A stretch of DNA of 64,000 nucleotides, taken from CAWIUB01 sp963839175. GTDB taxonomy: Bacteria > Actinomycetota > Actinomycetes > Mycobacteriales > Jatrophihabitantaceae. Position 1 is the stretch's first letter; each line of letters starts with the position of its first letter. The notes beneath the pieces are model-generated. The model was not told where the DNA came from. It made no database searches and saw nothing but the letters and a program-made list of their open reading frames with translations. Below are positions 41,115 to 50,021 of this stretch, in pieces. The stretch covers positions 79,509 through 143,508 of the forward strand of contig CAWIUB010000016.1 in the NCBI GenBank assembly GCA_963839175.1. The letters are read 5' to 3'. Position numbers and translations under genes: made by a program.

Positions 41115-43198
41115 ACCCGCCGCGGGACGGCCGTCCACCGGATCCCCGCCCACGAGTGCCGCGTCCGCCGCGGCCGGCCGGCCCCGGGCGGGCCGGCACT
41201 CCGATGCGCCCCGCGCCTCCCGCCCGCGCGGGCGCGGCGGGGGAGGCACCGCGCCCGACGGCGACACCCCGGTCGGCCGCCCCGCCGCGCCCGACGCCTC
41301 CCTCGACGGCAACGCCCCCGCCGTCGGTGCCGACGCCAGCGCCGGCGCGGTCTGCGCGATCCGCATCCCGCACGGCTGCCGAACGGGACACCCTCCGACG
41401 GGCCGTCGCGAAACGGCCGGCTCGCCGTCCGCTCTCGCTGGGCCGGACGAGCACCCGGCTCTACATCGGGTTCGGCGCAGTCGTGCTGCTGCTCGTCGTC
41501 CTCGGTGGCCGGCTCGTCCAGTTACAAGGCCTCGACCGTGCAGGATTCGCGGCCGCAGCTGCCGCGCAGCGCGTGCACACCGTCGACCTGCACGCGCTGC
41601 GCGGCCAAATACTCGACCGCAACGCAACGGTGCTCGCGTACACCGACGACGCGCAGGACGTCACGGTCGACCCGTCCCAGGTGCGGCCGGTGGACCGGCT
41701 CAGCGACGCGGTGCAGCTCTCCCCGCTGGTCGGGCGCAGCATCGGCGACGTCGAACAGGTGCTGTCGCTACCCGGCAAGTACGGCCTCGTCGCCAGCGCG
41801 ATTGCGCCGGAGGCCGCGCTGAAGGTCGGCCAGCTGGGCCTTGAGGGCATCTACACACAGCCGACCACCCAGCGGCACTACCCCGGTCAGACCACCGCAG
41901 CGAACATCGTCGGGTTCGTCCATGGGGACGGGACAGGCGCGGCGGGCATCGAATACCAATACAACGACGTGCTCGCCGGCAAGGACGGCAGCGTGACGTT
42001 CGCCTCGGATGCCGCCGGGAACATGAACCCGAGTGGGCCGAATCAGCGCATCAACCCGGAGAACGGCGGCACGGTGCGGTTGACCATCGACCAGGACCTG
42101 CAGTACACCGTGCAGGGCTACCTGGATGCAGCCGTCAAGGCCTCCGGTGCACGTGGCGGCCAGGTGGCGATTTTGGACGCCAGGACCGCGCAGGTGCTCA
42201 GCCTCGCGGCGTCCGGGACGTTCAACTCGGCCGACCCGAACACCGTCCAGAGCAACACGCTGCTGGACCCCGCGATCCAGTCGGTGTTCGAGCCCGGCTC
42301 CGCGAACAAGGTCGTGACGTTCTCCGCGGCGATCGAGCGTGGCCTGATCACCCCGCAGTCAACCGTCACTGTGCCCGACAAGATCGCGCTGGGCGGAGTG
42401 AACGTGTCCGACGCGTGGTGGCACCCGACCCAGATCTTCACGGCGACCGGCGTCATCGCCAAGTCGTCCAACGTCGGCACGCTGGAGATCGCGCAGCAGC
42501 TCGGCCCGGCCGCGTGGGACGCCTACGAGAGCAAGTTCGGCATCGGGCGGCGCACCGGCATCGAACTGCCCGGCGAATCGGCCGGCATCCTGCCCGACAT
42601 GAAGGATTGGTCGTCGGCGTCGTTCGCCAACCTGCCGATCGGCCAAGGGGAGGCGATGACCGTGCTGCAGCTGGCGGGCATGTACCAGACGATCGCCAAC
42701 GACGGCGTGCGCGTCTCCCCCCGCATCGTCTCCTCGGTCACCGGCCCGGACGGCTCGACCTCGTCCCCGGATCCAGCCGCCGTTCGGGTGGTGAGCCAGC
42801 GGACCGCGCAGACCGTGCGCACCATGCTCGAGTCGGTGACTCAGTCCGGCGGAACGGGCGTCAAGGCGGCCATCCCCGGTTACCGGATCGCAGGCAAGAC
42901 CGGGACCGCCCAGCAGCCCGACCCGGCACGCGGTGGCGCCTACAGCGACTGGATGAACTGGGACACGTTCGCGGGCATCGCACCGGCCGACCACCCGCAA
43001 TTCGTCGTCGCGATCATGATCGACAATCCGGCTCACGGACTGGAGGGCGGCGACGTCGCTGCGCCGCTGTACAAACAGATCGCCACCTATCAGTTGCAGC
43101 ACGCGCACATCCCGCCGACCGGTTCGCTGTCCAAGCACGTGCCGCTGCTCGTGTGCAGCGCGCAGGACCGCAGCCTGTACGGCACTACCCTGTGCTGA
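41111..43198 (+). CDS. ftsI: Septal peptidoglycan transpeptidase (class B PBP, FtsI)
   Basis: A 695-residue class B penicillin-binding protein. A Pro/Arg-rich cytoplasmic tail of about 115 residues leads to one TM helix (LYIGFGAVVLLLVVLGGRLV), the dimerisation domain, then the transpeptidase: SxxK as EPGSANK (near 397), SxN as KSSN (near 450) and KTG as AGKTGTAQ (near 594). SANK replaces the common STFK. It crosslinks septal peptidoglycan with FtsW. GTG overlaps the ftsL stop; murE starts 1 base after the stop. Confidence 0.92.
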   Translation: MNPPRDGRPPDPRPRVPRPPRPAGPGRAGTPMRPAPPARAGAAGEAPRPTATPRSAAPPRPTPPSTATPPPSVPTPAPARSARSASRTAAERDTLRRAVAKRPARRPLSLGRTSTRLYIGFGAVVLLLVVLGGRLVQLQGLDRAGFAAAAAAQRVHTVDLHALRGQILDRNATVLAYTDDAQDVTVDPSQVRPVDRLSDAVQLSPLVGRSIGDVEQVLSLPGKYGLVASAIAPEAALKVGQLGLEGIYTQPTTQRHYPGQTTAANIVGFVHGDGTGAAGIEYQYNDVLAGKDGSVTFASDAAGNMNPSGPNQRINPENGGTVRLTIDQDLQYTVQGYLDAAVKASGARGGQVAILDARTAQVLSLAASGTFNSADPNTVQSNTLLDPAIQSVFEPGSANKVVTFSAAIERGLITPQSTVTVPDKIALGGVNVSDAWWHPTQIFTATGVIAKSSNVGTLEIAQQLGPAAWDAYESKFGIGRRTGIELPGESAGILPDMKDWSSASFANLPIGQGEAMTVLQLAGMYQTIANDGVRVSPRIVSSVTGPDGSTSSPDPAAVRVVSQRTAQTVRTMLESVTQSGGTGVKAAIPGYRIAGKTGTAQQPDPARGGAYSDWMNWDTFAGIAPADHPQFVVAIMIDNPAHGLEGGDVAAPLYKQIATYQLQHAHIPPTGSLSKHVPLLVCSAQDRSLYGTTLC

Positions 43199-43199
43199 C

Positions 43200-44720
43200 G
43201 TGCCGGTTGCTGCTGACGTCCCCGCCCTGCCCCGGCCGACCCACGTCGCGCCTCGCGGCCTGGCGGAGCTCGCCAGGCTCGCCGGGGGACGGCTCGTCGG
43301 CGCGGACCTGTCCGTCGCCGGCATTACGGCTACCAGCAGGCAGGTACGTGCGGGTGACCTGTTCGCCGCGGTCCCCGGCCGGTCGGGGCACGGGGCTCGG
43401 TTCACGCCCGACGCGCTGCGGGCAGGCGCGGCCGGTGTGCTCACCGACGTCGCTGGCGCGGCGTTACTGCCCGCAGGCGTGCCGACCGTCCTCGTGGACG
43501 ACGTGCGGGCGCGGCTCGGCCGGGTCTCGGCCGCCGTCTACGGCGAACCCAGCACTGCCCTGCGGGTACTCGGCATCACGGGCACCAGCGGCAAGACGAC
43601 GACGACCTACCTGATGCGCGCTGGGCTTTCCGCGGCCGGGATCACCTCGGGGCTGATCGGGACCGTCGGCACCCTGGTTGGCGACGAGTCGGTGTACGGC
43701 GGTCTGACCACGCCGGAGGCGCCGGACCTGCAGGCGCTACTCGCGGTGATGGCCGAACGGGGCGCCCGAGCCGTGGCGATGGAGGTCTCCAGCCACGCCC
43801 TCGCGCTGCATCGCACAGACGGCATCGCCTTCGCGGTCGGGGCGTTCACCAACCTGTCGCAAGACCACCTGGACTTCCACACCGACATGCTGGACTACTT
43901 CGCGGCCAAGGCCCGCCTGTTCGACGGGCGCGGCCGCACCGCAGTGGTCGTCACCGACGACAAGTGGGGCGCGCGACTGGCCGAGGCCCAACCTGACGCC
44001 GTGACAGTGAATACCATCGGCGGCCCCGCGACCTGGCGGGCGGTCGACGTCGCCGTTGGCCCGGACGGCCGGATCCAGTTCCGCGCCGTGGGCCCCGGCG
44101 TAGAAGTGGCGGCCGGCTGCGCGATCCCGGGTCGGTACAACGTCGCGAATGCTCTGCTGGCGTTGGCGGTCCTGCACACGATCGACATCCCGCCCGGCGT
44201 CGTCGCGCCTGCGATCGCGGTCGCGTCGGTGCCCGGCCGGATGGAGCGAGTCGACGTGGGGCAGCCGTATCTGGCTGTCGTCGACTACAGCCACAAGCCC
44301 GCGGCCGTCGACAGCGCCCTGCGCGCGCTGCGGCCGCTGACCCGGGGCCGGCTGATCGCGGTGCTGGGCTGCGGCGGCGACCGCGACCGGGCCAAGCGAC
44401 CGGTGATGGGTGAGGTCGCAGCGCGGCACGCGGACCTGCTTATCGTGACCGATGACAACCCGCGTTCGGAGGAACCCGCGGCGATCCGAGCGGCGATGCT
44501 GAGCGGAGCCCGTCGCGTCCCGGCCGGCGAATGCGGTGAGGTGATCGAGATCGGTGACCGCGCCGACGCGATCACCGCAGCCGTGGCCGCGGCGGTGGAC
44601 GGCGATACGGTGCTCGTGGCCGGCAAGGGTCACGAGACCGGGCAGGAGATAGCGGGCGTCATTCACCCGTTCGACGACCGGGCGGTGCTGCGCGCAGCGA
44701 TCATGGAGCTTTCGGGATGA
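43200..44720 (+). CDS. murE: UDP-MurNAc-L-Ala-D-Glu: meso-diaminopimelate ligase
   Basis: A 506-residue Mur ligase. GITGTSGKTTTTYL is the ATP loop, GLTTPEAPDLQ and MEVSSHALALHR the central domain, and TDDNPRSEEPAAIR the C-terminal motif; DNPR selects meso-diaminopimelate, so the wall is of the DAP type. The GTG is 1 base after the ftsI stop, and murF overlaps by 4 bases. Confidence 0.93.
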   Translation: MPVAADVPALPRPTHVAPRGLAELARLAGGRLVGADLSVAGITATSRQVRAGDLFAAVPGRSGHGARFTPDALRAGAAGVLTDVAGAALLPAGVPTVLVDDVRARLGRVSAAVYGEPSTALRVLGITGTSGKTTTTYLMRAGLSAAGITSGLIGTVGTLVGDESVYGGLTTPEAPDLQALLAVMAERGARAVAMEVSSHALALHRTDGIAFAVGAFTNLSQDHLDFHTDMLDYFAAKARLFDGRGRTAVVVTDDKWGARLAEAQPDAVTVNTIGGPATWRAVDVAVGPDGRIQFRAVGPGVEVAAGCAIPGRYNVANALLALAVLHTIDIPPGVVAPAIAVASVPGRMERVDVGQPYLAVVDYSHKPAAVDSALRALRPLTRGRLIAVLGCGGDRDRAKRPVMGEVAARHADLLIVTDDNPRSEEPAAIRAAMLSGARRVPAGECGEVIEIGDRADAITAAVAAAVDGDTVLVAGKGHETGQEIAGVIHPFDDRAVLRAAIMELSG

Positions 44721-46159
44721 TTGCGCTGACGCTGGGCGAGATCGCCGGGATCGTCGAGGGGATCCTCGACGGCGCGGCCGATCCGAACGCGGTGGTCGAC
44801 AAACCCGTGGCGTTCGATTCGCGTCAGGTCATTCCGGGCGGGCTGTTCCTGGCCATGCGTGGTGAACACGCCGACGGGCACGACTACGTCTCGGCAGCGC
44901 TGGCAGCCGGTGCGGTGGCCGCGATCGTTACCCGCCGGGTCTCCGCGCCCAGCATCGTGGTGCGTGAGCCGCTAGCCGCGCTGGGCGCGCTGGCGTCCGC
45001 GGTGCTGGGCCGGCTGCCGGATGCGGTCGTCGTCGGCATCACCGGCTCATCGGGCAAGACGTCCACCAAGGATCTGGTCGTCCAGCTGCTCGAAAACCTC
45101 GGACCCACCGTCGCGCCGCCCGGCTCGTTCAACAACGAGCTCGGCCACCCGTATACGGTGTTGCTCGCCGACACACGCACCCGCTTCCTCGTGCTCGAGA
45201 ACAGCGCGCGCGGCATCGGGCACATCCGCTACCTCACCCGAATCGCGCCGCCACGCATCGGGGTGGTGCTCAACGTCGGCTCCGCTCACCTCGGCGAGTT
45301 CGGCACGCGGGCCGCCATCGCGCAGGCGAAAGGCGAGCTCGTCGAGGAGCTGCCGGCTGCCGGCGAGGGGGGCGTCGCCATCCTGAACGCGGACGACCCC
45401 CTGGCGGCGCAGCTGGCCACCCGAACACCGGCCAGGGTCGTCAGGTTCGGTCAATCGCCCGGTGCCCACGTCCGGGCGGACGCGATACGACTGGACGAGC
45501 TGGGTCGGCCCACATTCGTTCTGCATAACGGCGCTGAGGGCGCCGAGGTGGCGTTGCGGCTCGCCGGCGAGCACCAGGTCGGCAATGCCTTAGCGGCCGC
45601 GGCCGTCGCCCTCGAGTGCGGGCTGACCCTTGCCGAGGTGGCTGACCTGCTGGGCCGGGCAGGGCCCAGGTCCCGCTGGCGGATGGAGATCACTCGACGC
45701 CCGGACGGGGTCCTGATCGTCAACGACGCCTACAACGCCAACCCCGAGTCGATGCGGGCCGCGTTGAAGACACTCGCGACGATGGGCCGCGGCATGGGTG
45801 CACGCACGGTTGCCGTCCTTGGTCCGATGGCCGAGCTGGGAGCCGACACGCAGGCCGAGCACGATGCTGTCGGCCGGCTCGCCGCGCGGCTGGACATAGC
45901 ACGCCTGATCGCGGTGGGCGGCGACGCCCGGCCGATCGCCCAGGCAGCTGCTCTGGAAGGCTCCTGGAACGGCGAATCGAGCTGGGTCGCCGACACCGAT
46001 GCCGCAATCGGGTTGCTGAACGCCGAGCTGCGGCCCGGTGACGTGGTACTGGTCAAGGCGTCGCGGGCGGCGAAGCTGGAGCGGGTTGCACTCGCGCTCG
46101 GCGAGCAGGCCCCGTCGGGGAGCTCGGAGCAAGCCGCGGAAGGGAGACGCGAGCAGTGA
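44717..46159 (+). CDS. murF: UDP-MurNAc-tripeptide: D-Ala-D-Ala ligase
   Basis: A 480-residue Mur ligase finishing the UDP-MurNAc-pentapeptide. GITGSSGKTSTKDLV is the ATP loop, FNNELGHPYTVL and NVGSAHLGEFGT the central domain motifs, and VNDAYNANPESMRAAL the family-specific substrate loop. ATG overlaps murE; the acidic C-terminal tail ends in an overlap with mraY. Confidence 0.93.
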   Translation: MIALTLGEIAGIVEGILDGAADPNAVVDKPVAFDSRQVIPGGLFLAMRGEHADGHDYVSAALAAGAVAAIVTRRVSAPSIVVREPLAALGALASAVLGRLPDAVVVGITGSSGKTSTKDLVVQLLENLGPTVAPPGSFNNELGHPYTVLLADTRTRFLVLENSARGIGHIRYLTRIAPPRIGVVLNVGSAHLGEFGTRAAIAQAKGELVEELPAAGEGGVAILNADDPLAAQLATRTPARVVRFGQSPGAHVRADAIRLDELGRPTFVLHNGAEGAEVALRLAGEHQVGNALAAAAVALECGLTLAEVADLLGRAGPRSRWRMEITRRPDGVLIVNDAYNANPESMRAALKTLATMGRGMGARTVAVLGPMAELGADTQAEHDAVGRLAARLDIARLIAVGGDARPIAQAAALEGSWNGESSWVADTDAAIGLLNAELRPGDVVLVKASRAAKLERVALALGEQAPSGSSEQAAEGRREQ

Positions 46160-47250
46160 AGACAATCCTGCTCGCCGCCGTCGCCTCACTGCTGTGCTCG
46201 ATCCTCTGCACGCCATTGGTCGTGCGATTCTTCCGCGAGCACGGGTTCGGCCAGGAGATCCGCAACGACGGACCACCCGCGCACATGGTCAAGCGCGGCA
46301 CCCCGACGATGGGCGGTGTCGCGATCATCGGCTCGACGGTCTTCGGCTACTTCGTGGCACACGTCCCCGACCTGTTCAGCGCGCATGCCTCGCCGACCGT
46401 GTCGGGCCTGTTGCTGCTGTTCGTCATGGTCGGCCTCGGCGTTGTCGGCTTCCTCGACGACTTCATCAAGATCAGGCGGCAGCGCAGTCTCGGCTTGCGG
46501 GCAAGGGCGAAATTCGGCGGTCAGCTGCTGGTCGCTGTCGCCTTCGGCGTGCTAGCGCTGCAGTTCCACAACAAGCTGGGACTCGCCCCCGGCTCAACCC
46601 GTATTTCGTTCGTGCGCGACATCAGCCAGCTGACGGTCGGCGCGGTCGGGTTCGTCGTGCTGACTTACCTGATCGTCTCGGCCACCGCGAACTCGGTGAA
46701 TCTCACCGACGGACTCGACGGACTGGCGGCCGGGGCATCGGCGATGGTATTCGGCGCCTACACGCTGATCACGTTCATCCAGTCGCGTAACTCCTGCGGA
46801 CCGACCAACCATCTGCCCAGCTGCTATCTGGTGCGTGACCCCCTCGACCTGGCGATCGTGGCGGCCTCGGCGATGGCCGCCTGCTTCGGGTTCCTCTGGT
46901 GGAACGCGTCGCCCGCGCAGATCTTCATGGGCGATACCGGGTCGATGGCCCTGGGCGGGCTGATGGCCGCGATGGCCATCCTGTCCAAGACCGAGCTGCT
47001 GCTCGTCGTGCTGGGTGGCCTGTTCGCGGTCGTCACGCTGTCCGGCCTCATCCAGACCGGCTGGTTCAAGTACACCCGCCGAAGAACCGGCGTCGGACGG
47101 CGCGCATTCAAGATGTCGCCGATCCACCACCACTTCGAGATGTCGGGCTGGCACGAGGTGACGATCATCGTGCGGTTCTGGATCATCGCCGGGCTCGCCG
47201 TGGCGTTCGGCATGGGGTTGTTCTATGCCGAGTTCATCGGCCATGGCTGA
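46156..47250 (+). CDS. mraY: Phospho-MurNAc-pentapeptide translocase (lipid I synthase)
   Basis: A 364-residue polytopic enzyme of about ten TM helices. GTPTMGGVAII, FLDDFIKI, NLTDGLDGLAAG, GDTGSMALGG and MSPIHHHFEMSGW are the conserved cytoplasmic loops with the Mg-binding aspartates and the HHH motif. It transfers phospho-MurNAc-pentapeptide to undecaprenyl phosphate. GTG overlaps murF (GTGA). Confidence 0.94.
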   Translation: MKTILLAAVASLLCSILCTPLVVRFFREHGFGQEIRNDGPPAHMVKRGTPTMGGVAIIGSTVFGYFVAHVPDLFSAHASPTVSGLLLLFVMVGLGVVGFLDDFIKIRRQRSLGLRARAKFGGQLLVAVAFGVLALQFHNKLGLAPGSTRISFVRDISQLTVGAVGFVVLTYLIVSATANSVNLTDGLDGLAAGASAMVFGAYTLITFIQSRNSCGPTNHLPSCYLVRDPLDLAIVAASAMAACFGFLWWNASPAQIFMGDTGSMALGGLMAAMAILSKTELLLVVLGGLFAVVTLSGLIQTGWFKYTRRRTGVGRRAFKMSPIHHHFEMSGWHEVTIIVRFWIIAGLAVAFGMGLFYAEFIGHG

Positions 47251-48616
47251 CTGGCTCTCCGGGCGGACCGTCCTGGTCTGCGGAGTCCGCCTGGCAGGCG
47301 AGGCGGCTGCCCGCGCGCTGCTCGCCCGGGGTGCCCGGCTGCTGCTGAGCGACCGTGAGCGAACCACGGCCGTCGCCCCGCTCGAGGCGAATGGTGCCCG
47401 GTTCCTGGGTGCGGTCGAGCGTCTGCCCGACGGGGTCGACCTTGTGGTGACATCTCCGGGCTTCCGGCCTGACCATCCGCTGTTTGTCTCGGCCGCATCT
47501 GCCGGCGTCGAGGTGCTGGGGGAGGTCGAGCTCGCCTGGCGGCTGCGCGGCGCCGCCGCCGCCCCGTGGCTCGCGGTCACCGGGACGAATGGCAAGACGA
47601 CGACGGTCCGCATGCTGGAGTCGATCCTGCGAGCGGCGGGTGAGCGGGCTCTGGCGGTTGGCAATGTCGGCGTGTCGATCATCGACGCGGTGCTCGCGTC
47701 CCAGCCCTACGACGTGCTCGCCGTGGAACTGTCCAGCTTCCAGCTGCACTGGTCGTCCAGTGTGGTCCCGGCGGCCGGCGCGCTGCTCAACCTGGCGCCC
47801 GACCACCTGGACTGGCACGGCGGGATGCGCAGCTATGCGCTCACCAAGACGCGGGTATGGGACGGGCCGATCGCCGTCGCGAACGTCGATGACCCGTACG
47901 TGGCCGAGCTTTTCGAGGGTCCCGCCTCGCGTGCGCTGGGGCGCCGGGTGGGTGTCACGCTCGGTGCTCCGCACGAAGGGCAGCTCGGCGTCGTTGACGG
48001 TGTGCTGGTCGACCGTGCCTGCTCCGACGACACACCGCTCGTGGCGGCCGGGCAGGTCCATCCGGCTGGGCCGCACAACGTGGCCAACGCGCTGTCCGCT
48101 GCCGCGCTGGCCCGGGCGTTCGGTGTGCCGGCCGGAGCGGTGGCCGACGGCTTGCGGAATTTCGTTCCCGATCCGCACCGCAACCAGCTGATTGCGCACC
48201 GGGCGGGTGTTCGCTATGTCGACGACAGCAAGGCGACCAATCCGCACGCGGCCGCGGCATCGCTCGCTGCGTATGCGCCGGTCGTCTGGATCGCAGGCGG
48301 CCAGCTCAAGGGCACGTCCGTCGACGACTTGGTGCGGGGGTACGCCGATCGTCTGCTCGGGGTCGTGCTGTTAGGCGTGGATCGGAGCCAGATCCGCGCC
48401 GCCTTGGCACGACACGCGCCCGAGGTACCCGTGATCGAGGTCGCCACCGACGACGATGAGGCCATGACCGAGGTGGTGCAGGCCGCGGCCGGGTTGGCGC
48501 GTCCCGGCAGTACGGTGCTGCTCGCCCCCGCCGCAGCCTCGTACGACATGTTCGCCGGCTACGCCGCGCGCGGCGACGCGTTCGCAGCCGCCGTCCGGGG
48601 GCTTGACCCCGCGTGA
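47243..48616 (+). CDS. murD: UDP-MurNAc-L-Ala: D-Glu ligase
   Basis: About 457 residues from ATG 47243 (ATG 47225 is in frame). AVTGTNGKTTTVRML is the ATP loop, ELSSFQLHW and NLAPDHLDWHG the substrate and Mg motifs, and DDSKATNPHAAAASL the C-terminal domain. The start lies 8 bases inside mraY, in keeping with coupling throughout the cluster. Confidence 0.92.
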   Translation: MADWLSGRTVLVCGVRLAGEAAARALLARGARLLLSDRERTTAVAPLEANGARFLGAVERLPDGVDLVVTSPGFRPDHPLFVSAASAGVEVLGEVELAWRLRGAAAAPWLAVTGTNGKTTTVRMLESILRAAGERALAVGNVGVSIIDAVLASQPYDVLAVELSSFQLHWSSSVVPAAGALLNLAPDHLDWHGGMRSYALTKTRVWDGPIAVANVDDPYVAELFEGPASRALGRRVGVTLGAPHEGQLGVVDGVLVDRACSDDTPLVAAGQVHPAGPHNVANALSAAALARAFGVPAGAVADGLRNFVPDPHRNQLIAHRAGVRYVDDSKATNPHAAAASLAAYAPVVWIAGGQLKGTSVDDLVRGYADRLLGVVLLGVDRSQIRAALARHAPEVPVIEVATDDDEAMTEVVQAAAGLARPGSTVLLAPAAASYDMFAGYAARGDAFAAAVRGLDPA

Positions 48617-48620
48617 CACG

Positions 48621-50021
48621 ATGAGCACGGTTACCGCTCGGGCTTCGGCCCGACCCCACCGATCCCCTGCGATCATTCGCGGCGCCCGGCGTTACCTCGG
48701 CAGACCCTATGTCTCGGTCCAGCTGCTGGTGGTCGCCGGCGTCGGTTTGATCGGCTTCGGCATCTTGATGGCTGCCTCGACGACCATCGCCGCCGCGCAC
48801 AGCGAAGGCGGATCGATGTGGGCGCAGTTGATCAAGCAGAGCTTCTTCCTGGTCCTCGGCATCCCGGTGTGCTACGTCGCGGCGCGGTTGCCTCCGCGCG
48901 CCTACCGGTTGCTGGCGTATCCGGCGCTGTTCCTCGCCACCGTGTCGCTACTTGCCGTGCTTGTGCCGGGCATCGGGGTCAGCGCGTACGGTGCGCGGCG
49001 ATGGGTCGACCTCGGCCCGCTCGAGGTCCAGCCCTCGGAGTTCGCGAAGCTCGCGATTCTCCTTTGGGGCGCGGACCTGCTCGCGCGCAAGCAGCAGCTC
49101 CGCACGCTGACCCGCGCTCGACATCTGTTCGTTCCGCTCGTGCCGGCGTTCGTCCTGGTCATGGCCTTGGTGATGATCGAGCCCGATCTCGGCACCACCT
49201 TGTGCTTCGTGCTGATCCTGCTCGGCCTGTTGTGGATGATCGGCGCGCCGTTGCGGTACTTCTTCGGGGTTGTGCTGGTCTCGGTTGCGGGTGTCGGGAT
49301 ACTCGCCGTCAGCGCGCCGTACCGGCTGCAGCGCCTGCTCACGTTCACCGATCCGTTCAAGGACGCGCAGACGACGGGTTTCCACGCCGTTGAGGGGCTC
49401 TATTCGCTTGCGTCCGGCGGCGTGTTCGGGGTGGGTCTGGGCAATGGCACGTCAAAGTACCTGTGGGTGCCCAATGCGAACACCGACTACGTCTTCTCGG
49501 TCATCGGCGAGGAGCTCGGCCTGATCGGTTCGGCGACGGTACTGCTGCTGTTCGGCCTGTTCGCCTATAGCGCCATCCGGGTGTCGCGGCGCAGCCGCGA
49601 TCCGTTCGTGCAGCTAGCGGCCGGGACCTCGGCAGTCTGGATCTGCGGTCAGGCGCTGATCAACATGGGCTACGTCACCGCGCTGCTGCCGGTCACCGGC
49701 ATCCCGCTCCCGTTCATCTCCGCCGGCGGGGCATCGCTGATATCGACGTTCATCGTGTTCGGCATGCTCGTCTCCTTCGCCCGTCACGAGCCAGCCGCGG
49801 CATCGGCAGCGCATCGAGCCGCCATCGCTGGCACGCGCTCACGCGTCGAGCGGTGGCTGCGGTTGCCAGTCCCCAAGCCGTACGTCGCGCCGAAGCGCCG
49901 CACGGCACGGCCGGCCGCCGTGGGTCGGCCGGGACCAGCGGCCGCCCGGAGCCCAGCCGTGCCCAGCCGGCCGACGCGGCCTACCGGCACTGAACCACCG
50001 CCGCGCTGGGCGGCCCGGTGA
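48621..50021 (+). CDS. ftsW: Septal peptidoglycan glycosyltransferase FtsW (SEDS family)
   Basis: A 466-residue protein with about ten TM helices. Characteristic SEDS stretches are VQPSEFAKLAILLWGADLLARK, MIEPDLGTTLCFVLI, LYSLASGGVFGVGLGNGTSK, DYVFSVIGEELGLIG and PLPFISAGGASLIS. It polymerises lipid II at the septum together with FtsI. The C-terminal cytoplasmic tail of about 80 residues is basic and proline-rich. murC follows directly with a 4-base overlap where murG is normally found. Confidence 0.92.
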   Translation: MSTVTARASARPHRSPAIIRGARRYLGRPYVSVQLLVVAGVGLIGFGILMAASTTIAAAHSEGGSMWAQLIKQSFFLVLGIPVCYVAARLPPRAYRLLAYPALFLATVSLLAVLVPGIGVSAYGARRWVDLGPLEVQPSEFAKLAILLWGADLLARKQQLRTLTRARHLFVPLVPAFVLVMALVMIEPDLGTTLCFVLILLGLLWMIGAPLRYFFGVVLVSVAGVGILAVSAPYRLQRLLTFTDPFKDAQTTGFHAVEGLYSLASGGVFGVGLGNGTSKYLWVPNANTDYVFSVIGEELGLIGSATVLLLFGLFAYSAIRVSRRSRDPFVQLAAGTSAVWICGQALINMGYVTALLPVTGIPLPFISAGGASLISTFIVFGMLVSFARHEPAAASAAHRAAIAGTRSRVERWLRLPVPKPYVAPKRRTARPAAVGRPGPAAARSPAVPSRPTRPTGTEPPPRWAAR